In this document: positions 1 to 5,025 of the stretch, piece by piece
How positions within the stretch are numbered: position 1 is the first letter of the stretch
Layout of the letters: each line of letters begins with the position of its first letter
Source of the DNA: Oscillospiraceae bacterium
GTDB lineage: Bacteria; Bacillota_A; Clostridia; Oscillospirales; Oscillospiraceae
NCBI GenBank assembly: GCA_017550765.1
Contig: JAFZOC010000137.1
Span: forward strand, 1 to 7,822
Length of the DNA: 7,822 bases
Reading direction: 5' to 3'
Position numbers and translations under genes: made by a program
Notes under the pieces: generated by a model
The model's database searches: none
What the model was told of the DNA's origin: nothing
Seen by the model: the letters and a program-made list of their open reading frames with translations, nothing else

Positions 1-1585
1 CCAGTTGGCGCAGGCCCGCATAGAGCCGGCCCTCCACGCTCTCCGGGTCGTCCCGGCGCCGGGCGGCGGCCCAGTCCATGTCGCCCCGGTGGATCCAGCG
101 GCTGTCTTCCCGCTTGTGGGGGTCGCCGTGATAGCTGTAGTCGTTGGGGCGGCCGATCTCGTCGCCGCTGTAGAGCACGGGCACGCCGCTGAGGGTGAAC
201 ATGAAGGCGTGCAGCATCAGGTCCATCCGCAGCGCCCACTCGATGGCCCCCGCGTCCTTCTTCGCCCGGGCCGCTTCCAGACCGCAGAGGGAGGCGGTGG
301 TGCCGCAGAGACGGGCGTCGCCCAGACGGGGGTCGTTGTTGTACAGTTCGCCCCGGGCGGGACTGCCCGGCCATGTGCCGGTGAGGTAGTCGTTCAGGAA
401 CTTCTTGTGGGGGACCTCTTCCATGCCGAACCAGCGCAGGAAACCGTAGTCCAGGCCCCAGCCGATGTCGTCGTGACAGCGCAGGTAATTGAGGAAGACG
501 TACTGCTTGGGCAGGGTGAAGACCTGGCCCAGCTGATGGCGCAGCAGACGCACGTCCTTGGTGGCCACGGTGTGCCAGGTGCTGGCCATGGTGGTCACAT
601 TGTAGAGCATGTGGCACTCGGGCTTGCCCATCGTGCCGAAGTAGGGCGTCACCTTGCTGGGCTCCATGACCACCTCGCCCAGCAGCAGGGTGCCGGGGCA
701 GACGATCTCACAGGCCATGCGCATCATGCGCACCAGGCTGTGGACCTGGGGGAGGTTGCGGCAGTTGGTGCCCAGCTCTTTCCAGATATAGGGCACCGCG
801 TCCAGACGGATGATGTCCACGCCCTGGTCGCAGAGGAAGAGCATGTTCTCCGTCATGTCGTTGAAGACCACGGGGCTGCGGTAGTTCAGGTCCCACTGAT
901 AGGGATAGAAGGTGGTCATGACCACTTTCCCGGCTTCGGGGCACCAGGTGAAATTGCCCGGGGCGGTGGTGGGGAAGACCTGCGGGACCGTGCGCTCATA
1001 GCGGATGGGGACCTCCCAGTCGTCGAACATGAAGTAGCGCTCCTGGCAGGCCCGGTCGCCCTGCTTGGCCCGGCGGGCCCACTCGTGGTCCTCGCTGGTG
1101 TGGTTCATCACGAAGTCCAGACACACCGCGATGCCCCGCTCGTGACAGTCGGCGGTCAGGGCGGCCAGATCCTCCATGGTGCCCAGCTCCGGCTGGACCT
1201 TCCGGAAGTCGGAGACGGCGTAGCCGCCGTCGCTGCGGCCCTCGGGGCTCTCCAGCAGGGGCATCAGGTGGAGGTAGTTCACGCCCTGGGCCTGGATGTA
1301 CCCCAGCTTTTCCCGGACGCCCTCCAGGGTCCCGGCGAAGGCCTTGACATACATCTGCATGCCCAGCAGAGAGCGGCTCTTGTACCAGGCGGGGTCTTCC
1401 TCCCGCCGCCGGTCCAGCTCCCGCAGAGCCTCGGAGCGCTGTTCCCAGGCGTGGTACAGCATCTCCACGAACCAGCGGTAGGCCTGTTCGTCGTTGTGGT
1501 AGAGCTCCATGTAGAGCCATCTGAGCTCCTGCTCGTGGCGCGCGAAGCGTCTTGCGAATGTCTCATCCCAGACGGGGCATCCCAT
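1..1585 (-). CDS. Amylosucrase-type GH13 glucosyltransferase (partial, C-terminus outside window)
   Basis: Likely amylosucrase (EC 2.4.1.4), which uses sucrose to build alpha-1,4-glucan and releases fructose; probably cytoplasmic, since no signal peptide is seen. Visible are 528 residues from ATG 1585; the Neisseria polysaccharea enzyme has about 630, so roughly 100 C-terminal residues lie left of the window. An N-terminal helical region (1-70) precedes the (beta/alpha)8 barrel. Family motifs in order: SPEGRSDGGYAVS (113-125), LDFVMNH (156-162), YQWDLNY (229-235), GVDIIRLDAV (255-264; nucleophile D262), LLGEVVM (301-307; acid/base E304), RCHDDIG (369-375; D372), YSGDEIG (472-478), DSRW (494-497). 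D119 and R496 match the D144/R509 pair that shapes the sucrose pocket in the Neisseria enzyme, which favours amylosucrase over general alpha-amylase. The start is set by a GGGAGGGA site about 5 nt upstream. Sucrose hydrolase is the main alternative. Residue equivalences are from memory of the family. Confidence 0.9.
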   Translation of the reverse strand, partial: MGCPVWDETFARRFARHEQELRWLYMELYHNDEQAYRWFVEMLYHAWEQRSEALRELDRRREEDPAWYKSRSLLGMQMYVKAFAGTLEGVREKLGYIQAQGVNYLHLMPLLESPEGRSDGGYAVSDFRKVQPELGTMEDLAALTADCHERGIAVCLDFVMNHTSEDHEWARRAKQGDRACQERYFMFDDWEVPIRYERTVPQVFPTTAPGNFTWCPEAGKVVMTTFYPYQWDLNYRSPVVFNDMTENMLFLCDQGVDIIRLDAVPYIWKELGTNCRNLPQVHSLVRMMRMACEIVCPGTLLLGEVVMEPSKVTPYFGTMGKPECHMLYNVTTMASTWHTVATKDVRLLRHQLGQVFTLPKQYVFLNYLRCHDDIGWGLDYGFLRWFGMEEVPHKKFLNDYLTGTWPGSPARGELYNNDPRLGDARLCGTTASLCGLEAARAKKDAGAIEWALRMDLMLHAFMFTLSGVPVLYSGDEIGRPNDYSYHGDPHKREDSRWIHRGDMDWAAARRRDDPESVEGRLYAGLRQL

Positions 1586-1652
1586 ATCGTTCCCTCCCGA
1601 TCGCTGTTCGGCCCGGCGCGTCCGCTCCGGGCTCTGGCACTTGTCCAAGAAC

Positions 1653-1681
1653 AGTGTACCATAGAAGAGGACATGTTGCAA
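1653..1681 (-). promoter_or_regulatory. Sigma-A-type promoter for the amylosucrase gene
   Basis: Read on the minus strand, a -35 box TTGCAA (1681-1676) lies exactly 17 nt before a -10 box TACACT (1658-1653), with an extended -10 TG two bases upstream (TGgTACACT). Transcription would start near 1646, giving a leader of about 60 nt before the ATG at 1585. A short 4-2-4 palindrome CTTGGACAAG (1649-1640) sits at the expected start point and could be an operator, but it is too short to assert. Confidence 0.55.
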
Positions 1682-1713
1682 GAGCGGTCCCGGCACCGAT
1701 CTCCGCAGACTGG

Positions 1714-1754
1714 AAAAAAGCGCAAAAACGGGAACGGCAAGAGCCGTTCCCGTT
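1714..1754 (-). terminator. Rho-independent terminator of the lipoprotein operon
   Basis: A perfect 12-bp inverted repeat (arms 1727-1738 and 1743-1754, loop AAGA on the plus strand) lies 21 nt after the stop codon at 1776. On the minus strand the hairpin runs into T5 (1728-1724) and, after a short GC interruption, T6 (1719-1714). The T-tracts on this side only make it a minus-strand terminator. It also separates the lipoprotein transcript from the amylosucrase promoter downstream. Confidence 0.85.
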
Positions 1755-1775
1755 CGCGTACAAGATCGCTCCGTG

Positions 1776-2759
1776 TCACCAGCCGGTGTCGCCGGCTTCG
1801 ATCTTGGGCAGATACCAGTCGGTGTAATACAGGGGCATCATGTCCTCGTAGATCATGGAGGAAGTGTCCGCGGAGGCCACATCTTCCCAACGCATGCCCC
1901 AGGGCCGCAGGATGTAGATGACTGTAAAGGTGTTGTTGTTGTCGTCGCCGAAGTCGAACCACATGATGAGGGTGTGCTCAAGATCGCCCTCGGGCCGTCT
2001 GCCGGGGTCGGCGGTCCAGCCGTTGCGGACGAAATCGTTGCCCATGAAGTGTCCGGACTCCACGATCATCTGGCCCATGTCGCCGGAGCCGGCGGCGAAG
2101 CTCACCTTGGCTTCCACTTCGACCTCTTCCAGCTTGTCGACGTCCCAGAGGATGAACGTGCCGGTGTCGCCGTCCACATGGATCTCTGCCACCGCGTCCC
2201 AAGCGGTGTCTTCATATTCAGCGTAGTCGCCCGTGGCTTCATAGAACACGCCCCAGCCGTACCATTTGCCGTCCCACCAGGACCACTTTTCGGATACGGG
2301 CTCCGGCGTGGGCTCGGGGGTCGGCTCCGGCGTCGGCTCGGCGGCGGGCGCCTGGGCCGTGATGCCGCTCATCGCGACGATCTGGGCGCACTCCAAGCGG
2401 ATGTCGACGCCCTGGTCCATGACGTTCTCCAGGATCATGACGCCGTTCTCCAGGGTGCCTTCCAGGACCAGGTCGCGGCCTTTGAGGCCCGTGCCCTCGA
2501 TCCGGATGCTCTTGCCGATCAGGGTCCACTTGAGACCGGCGTTCTCGCCGTCCACATAGATGGTGCCTTTGCCGCCGGCTCTCAGCTCGATGGAGAAGCC
2601 CTTTTCCCACATCTGGGAGACGGGGATCTGGAAGCCCGACTTTTCACCGTATATGCCTTCGTAGAGGCCGGCGTTGGGATCGGAGGCAGCGCTGCCGCCG
2701 CAGGCGGCGAGGCCCAGCAGCATGCTGAGCGCCAGGAGCAGTACGAACAGTTTCTTCAT
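1776..2759 (-). CDS. Two-domain lipoprotein with Pro-rich linker and Trp-rich C-terminal domain
   Basis: A 327-residue predicted lipoprotein of unknown function. Signal peptide 1-19 ends in lipobox LAAC, with lipidation at C20, so it should sit on the outer face of the membrane. Residues about 30-128 match the smaller lipoprotein immediately upstream (about 92 of 128 residues identical by hand over the shared region). A linker with EPTPEPTPEPTPEP (141-154) follows, then an acidic, aromatic-rich domain (156-327) with WWDGKWYGWG (161-170), YILRPWGMRWEDV (282-294) and a C-terminal YYTDWYLP (311-318). From memory, WYGWW...RPWG...DWYLP domains recur in clostridial surface proteins without known function; I did not check this. 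The start at 2759 has GGAGG 10 nt upstream; a nearer ATG at 2766 is only 2 nt from GGAGG and stops after three codons, so it was rejected. The gene is second in an operon, 25 nt after the upstream stop, and is followed by a terminator. Confidence 0.87.
   Translation of the reverse strand: MKKLFVLLLALSMLLGLAACGGSAASDPNAGLYEGIYGEKSGFQIPVSQMWEKGFSIELRAGGKGTIYVDGENAGLKWTLIGKSIRIEGTGLKGRDLVLEGTLENGVMILENVMDQGVDIRLECAQIVAMSGITAQAPAAEPTPEPTPEPTPEPVSEKWSWWDGKWYGWGVFYEATGDYAEYEDTAWDAVAEIHVDGDTGTFILWDVDKLEEVEVEAKVSFAAGSGDMGQMIVESGHFMGNDFVRNGWTADPGRRPEGDLEHTLIMWFDFGDDNNNTFTVIYILRPWGMRWEDVASADTSSMIYEDMMPLYYTDWYLPKIEAGDTGW
2298..2339 (-). repeat. EPTP-coding tandem repeat in the lipoprotein linker
   Basis: Three and a half copies of a 12-nt unit encode EPTPEPTPEPTPEP (residues 141-154). 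Codons for the same residues alternate (CCG/CCC, ACG/ACC), so the DNA repeat is imperfect. It acts as an extended stalk between the two extracellular domains. A longer version of the same repeat lies in the divergent plus-strand gene (3755-3832). Confidence 0.85.
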
Positions 2760-2784
2760 CGGGACATGACCTCCTCTCGTTTCG

Positions 2785-3177
2785 TTAGGGCTGCAGGATC
2801 TCGGCGCATTCCAGATGGATGTCGACGCCCTGGTCCAGGACGTTCTTCAGGTCCATGACGCCGTTCTCCAGGGTGCCGTCCAGGACCACGCCGTTGGCAG
2901 CGAGACCGGTGCCCTCGATGTGCAGGCTGGTGCCGTCCAGGGTCCACTTGATGCTGCCGGAAGTGCCGCCCACGTTGATGGTGCCCTTGCCGCCGGTCTT
3001 CAGTTCGATGGAGAAGCCGTCCTCCCACATCGAGGTGATGGGCACCTGGAAACCGCTGGCTTCGCCGTATTTGCCCTCGTAGAGGCCGGCGTTGGGATCG
3101 GTGGTAGCGCTGCCGCCGCAGGCGGCGAGGCTCAGCAGCATGCTGAGCGCCAGGAGCAGTGCGAACAGTTTTTTCAT
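2785..3177 (-). CDS. Small single-domain lipoprotein, paralogue of the downstream gene
   Basis: A 130-residue predicted lipoprotein of unknown function. Signal peptide MKKLFALLLALSMLLSLAAC has lipobox LAAC and C20. The mature part is one compact, probably beta-rich domain (about 30-130) containing LYEGKYGE (32-39), FSIEL (55-59), GGKGTINV (62-69), IKWTLDG (76-82), LENGVMDL (103-110) and DQGVDIHLECAEI (115-127). This pattern recalls the many small clostridial lipoproteins of the form GLY..G.G....W.....L.I, but no function follows from that. The start at 3177 is chosen because AAGGAGG lies 6 nt upstream and a textbook signal peptide begins there; an in-frame GTG at 3273 would add 32 residues before the signal and falls at the predicted transcription start. 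First gene of a two-gene operon. There is no terminator before the next gene, which repeats this domain at about 72% identity with near-identical DNA across the signal peptide. Confidence 0.88.
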   Translation of the reverse strand: MKKLFALLLALSMLLSLAACGGSATTDPNAGLYEGKYGEASGFQVPITSMWEDGFSIELKTGGKGTINVGGTSGSIKWTLDGTSLHIEGTGLAANGVVLDGTLENGVMDLKNVLDQGVDIHLECAEILQP

Positions 3178-3277
3178 CTTGTCCTCCTTGTAGGCCGTAG
3201 CTTGCCCTGTACCTGTCGGATCGGGGCGCCCGCCGGGCTGCCGTATCGAGCCGGCCGACAGATACTTATACACATCT

Positions 3278-3306
3278 ATTCTAGCATATGATACACGGAT
3301 CGTCTA
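3278..3306 (-). promoter_or_regulatory. Promoter candidate for the lipoprotein operon
   Basis: On the minus strand an extended -10 element, TGcTAGAAT (TAGAAT at 3283-3278), lies 17 nt after a weaker -35 box TAGACG (3306-3301). A better -35 match, TTGACG (3313-3308), is 24 nt away, which is too far for normal spacing. The leader to the ATG at 3177 would be about 95 nt. The region is clearly more AT-rich than the genes. Confidence 0.5.
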
Positions 3307-3318
3307 TCGTCAAAGCGG

Positions 3319-3348
3319 TTTTTTTCCGGATCTGGTCAAAAAAGAAAA
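3319..3348 (+). promoter_or_regulatory. A/T-tract block between the divergent promoters (possible UP element or bend)
   Basis: T7 at 3319-3325, A6 at 3338-3343 and A4 at 3345-3348 lie just upstream of the plus-strand -35 box, where RNA polymerase alpha-subunit UP elements are found. T7 and A6 could also pair as a weak 6-bp stem around a 12-nt loop. In a genome this GC-rich such tracts stand out, but the function is inferred from position only. Confidence 0.3.
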
Positions 3349-3353
3349 GAGAC

Positions 3354-3382
3354 TTGCTTTTTCTGCCGGATCCCGATATAAA
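3354..3382 (+). promoter_or_regulatory. Sigma-A-type promoter for the phosphodiester glycosidase-like gene
   Basis: TTGCTT (3354-3359) and TATAAA (3377-3382) are separated by exactly 17 nt. Transcription should start near 3389-3390, about 84 nt before the preferred GTG start at 3473. This placement argues against using the in-frame GTG 3389 or the ATG 3395 as the start, because those would be leaderless. Confidence 0.6.
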
Positions 3383-3459
3383 CTACATGTGGGGATGGCA
3401 GGCACAGGACACGGAAAGACGAGGCGCGATCTTCTGCGAAGGGGGAGCGCACCTGCCGG

Positions 3460-3465
3460 AAAGGA
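3460..3465 (+). promoter_or_regulatory. Ribosome binding site that sets the GTG start at 3473
   Basis: AAAGGA lies 7 nt before GTG 3473, the normal distance. No comparable purine-rich site precedes the earlier in-frame starts at 3389 (GTG) or 3395 (ATG). The protein then begins with a short basic tail directly before the membrane segment. Confidence 0.5.
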
Positions 3466-3472
3466 CGAGGAC

Positions 3473-4801
3473 GTGAGCGCGAACAGACAGAAAAAAGGGA
3501 AGAAACGGCGCAGCCATATCGGCGCGCTGATCTTGGTGCTGATGCTGCTGATCCTGGTGCTGGCAGGCGTGATGCTGCTGCGCGTTTTGCGGGAAGACGC
3601 CGCGGGCGTAGAGGGCCCGACGCCGGAGTGGGTGCAGTGGCTGCGCGCTCTGGGCGGAGACGCCCCGGCCGCGACCCAGACGCCGGGAGCTGCCGTGACG
3701 GAGCCCGGCCCGGAGAGCCCGGCGGGGACCGGGAAGGACGCTCCCGACGGAGGGGAGCCCACCCCGGAGCCGACGCCGGAGCCCACCCCGGAGCCCACTC
3801 CCGAACCGACGCCGGAGCCCACCCCGGAGCCGATCCACTACACGATCCCGGAGCATGCGACGGAAGGCCCCGCGCCGGACGAGAGCTGCTACGGCGTGGT
3901 GAGCATGGACGAGCCGGAGGCGCTGCTGGCCGTCATCCAGGACGCCCGGGACCGCGGCCTTCTGGGCGAGGATGAAGTGGTGGCCTTCGATCCCACGGTG
4001 ACCTTTTCCCGGGGGATCCACAGCCGGGACATCGAGTATTATCTGGACGACACGATCCTGGTGATGCTCTGGAAAGAGAACATCGACGGGCTCTGCTGCA
4101 CCTTCACCGAGGTGAAGGTCGCCGACCCCTCCCAGTTCCGGAGGAAGCTGGCCAACGACACCTACGGCTCGGAGGAACAGTTCCTCGCCACCCAGCTGGC
4201 CGAGCAGACCAAGGCGGTGGTGGCCATGAACGCCGACTACTATCGCTTCCGCGACGTGGGCATCGTGGCGGCGGACCGGATGCTCTATCGCATGAACATG
4301 GGCACCTATACCGGCATGTACAAGCTCTACAACTGCGTGGAGACCCTCTTCGTGGACGCCAGCGGCAACTTCCATTACAAGCGCCTGGGCGAGGAGAACA
4401 CCGAGGAGAGCATCCGCCAGTTCATGGCGGACAACGACATCCTCTTCTCCATCGCCTTTGGACCGGTGCTGGTGGAGGACGGCCAGCCCCTCTCCTGCAC
4501 CTGGTACCCGGTGGGCGAAGTGCTGCAGGGCTACTCCCGGGCCGGGATCGGCCAGATGGGCCCCTGCCACTATCTGTACATGTCCCTGAACCACGGGGAC
4601 CAGACCGCCCGCTGGACGGTGGACGAGTTCGCCCGGCACTTCGCCGACAAGCCCGTGATCACGGCCTACTGCCTGGACGGCGGCCAGACGGAAGAGGTGG
4701 TCTTCCGGGGCGTGCCCTACAACTACATGGACTGGGGCAAGGAGCGCGTGGTCAGCGATATCCTGTATTTCGTCACGGCGATCCCCGAGGACGCGCGCTG
4801 A
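3473..4801 (+). CDS. Membrane-anchored phosphodiester glycosidase (NAGPA) family protein with EPTP stalk
   Basis: A 442-residue protein of the NAGPA/phosphodiester glycosidase family, whose members hydrolyse sugar phosphodiesters; the bacterial substrate here is unknown but may be cell-surface glycan or teichoic-type polymer. A basic tail (1-15, RQKKGKKRRSH) precedes one membrane helix (16-36), so the N-terminus should be inside and the rest outside. A low-complexity spacer with six EPTP units (95-120) leads to the catalytic-like domain, about 130-442. Family motifs seen: AMNADYY (251-257), IAFGPVLVEDG (327-337), RAGIGQMG (356-363), AYCLDGGQTEEVVF (398-411), SDILYFVTA (428-436). The usual NGGFF and LDGGGS signatures are changed to NADYY and LDGGQT, placing it in a divergent branch. 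GTG 3473 is preferred; GTG 3389 would add 28 residues. It is transcribed away from the lipoprotein operon from a shared control region and converges on the cysteine desulfidase gene. Confidence 0.85.
   Translation: MSANRQKKGKKRRSHIGALILVLMLLILVLAGVMLLRVLREDAAGVEGPTPEWVQWLRALGGDAPAATQTPGAAVTEPGPESPAGTGKDAPDGGEPTPEPTPEPTPEPTPEPTPEPTPEPIHYTIPEHATEGPAPDESCYGVVSMDEPEALLAVIQDARDRGLLGEDEVVAFDPTVTFSRGIHSRDIEYYLDDTILVMLWKENIDGLCCTFTEVKVADPSQFRRKLANDTYGSEEQFLATQLAEQTKAVVAMNADYYRFRDVGIVAADRMLYRMNMGTYTGMYKLYNCVETLFVDASGNFHYKRLGEENTEESIRQFMADNDILFSIAFGPVLVEDGQPLSCTWYPVGEVLQGYSRAGIGQMGPCHYLYMSLNHGDQTARWTVDEFARHFADKPVITAYCLDGGQTEEVVFRGVPYNYMDWGKERVVSDILYFVTAIPEDAR
3755..3832 (+). repeat. EPTP-coding 12-nt tandem repeat (6.5 units)
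   Basis: Six successive 12-nt units plus a half unit encode EPTP repeats ending in EPI. Unit-to-unit differences are nearly all synonymous (CCC/CCG, ACC/ACG/ACT, GAG/GAA), so selection appears to hold the amino acids rather than the DNA. Such a Pro-rich stalk would hold the catalytic domain away from the membrane or through the cell wall. Repeat number may vary between strains. Confidence 0.85.
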
Positions 4802-4852
4802 ACGGCGCCTCGCAGTCCGCATGACCGATCCTGCGGACGACACGACACAGAA

Positions 4853-4884
4853 GAAGGCCGGAGGGCGCTTGCCCTCCGGCCTTC
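4853..4884 (+). other. Perfect 14-bp hairpin downstream of the glycosidase-like gene
   Basis: Arms 4853-4866 and 4871-4884 are perfect complements around a GCTT loop, 51 nt after the stop at 4801. No T-run follows on either strand, so a standard intrinsic terminator is not supported. It may stabilise the 3' end of the message or be part of a dispersed repeat continuing through 4970. A protein-coding explanation is unlikely because it lies outside any credible gene. Confidence 0.6.
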
Positions 4885-4926
4885 GGACTGTAGACAAAGC
4901 CGATCCGGAGACGGAGCTCCCGAACT

Positions 4927-4970
4927 GTCATCGCGAGCCAGCGAGCACGCTGGCGCGGCGATCCGTTCTC
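4927..4970. repeat. REP-like dispersed palindromic element
   Basis: The stretch begins TGTCATCGCGAGCCAGCGAG and ends GGCGATCCGTTCTC. Outer arms 4930-4934 and 4958-4962 (ATCGC/GCGAT) and inner arms 4937-4943 and 4948-4954 (GCCAGCG/CGCTGGC, loop AGCA) form a bulged palindrome. From memory, TCATTGCGAGCCAGTG...CTGGTGTGGCAATCCGTTCTC-like elements occur many times between genes in gut Clostridia and are often mistaken for small proteins. Only one copy is present in this window, so repetition cannot be shown from the sequence itself. Confidence 0.6.
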
Positions 4971-4982
4971 CGTGAACGACAT

Positions 4983-5016
4983 GCGAAAAGGTCCCCCCCA
5001 GGGGGGACCTTTTCGC
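4983..5016. terminator. Bidirectional Rho-independent terminator between convergent genes
   Basis: A perfect 16-bp inverted repeat has arms 4983-4998 and 5001-5016, with C6/G6 at the top of the stem. AAAA and TTTT lie inside the stem, so each strand ends the hairpin with TTTT followed by CGC. It lies 9 nt after the cysteine desulfidase stop on the minus strand and about 180 nt after the glycosidase-like gene stop on the plus strand, so it can serve both. Confidence 0.85.
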
Positions 5017-5025
5017 GCTGCTCCT

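Noticed and set aside
5..1921. A 638-codon open frame on the plus strand
   Set aside because: It runs antisense to the amylosucrase gene, whose minus-strand frame contains every catalytic motif of its family. Long antisense frames are expected where GC-rich third positions suppress stops; its predicted protein is low-complexity Val/Ala/Gly/His.
1279..1962. A 227-codon minus-strand frame spanning the amylosucrase start
   Set aside because: It overlaps the real amylosucrase and lipoprotein frames, crosses a terminator and a promoter, and has an Arg/Ser-rich sequence with no domain.
3308..3313. TTGACG as -35 box of the lipoprotein operon
   Set aside because: It is the closest match to consensus, but lies 24 nt from the -10 box, outside workable spacing; the weaker TAGACG at 17 nt with an extended -10 is preferred.
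3288..3476. A 62-codon plus-strand frame upstream of the NAGPA-like gene
   Set aside because: Its start lies upstream of the predicted promoter and its sequence crosses the A/T-tracts and both promoter boxes. Only its last 29 codons could be transcribed; these are treated as a possible leader frame in the findings.
3755..3832. Possible CRISPR or minisatellite array
   Set aside because: The regular 12-nt units are in frame and encode EPTP; there are no spacers, so it is a coding stalk repeat.
4853..4884. Intrinsic terminator for the NAGPA-like gene
   Set aside because: The stem is strong but no T-run follows on the plus strand; the bidirectional hairpin at 4983-5016 fits the role better.
3383..4897. 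A 504-codon open frame on the minus strand
   Set aside because: Antisense to the NAGPA-like gene, whose plus-strand frame has a membrane helix, stalk and clear family motifs. The antisense product is Arg/His/Val-rich and has no recognisable domain.
4773..4982. A 69-codon minus-strand frame containing MSFTENGSPRQRARWLAMTV
   Set aside because: It is a translation of the REP-like element and neighbouring hairpin. Such frames are commonly mis-annotated as small proteins; no ribosome binding site or conserved domain is seen.
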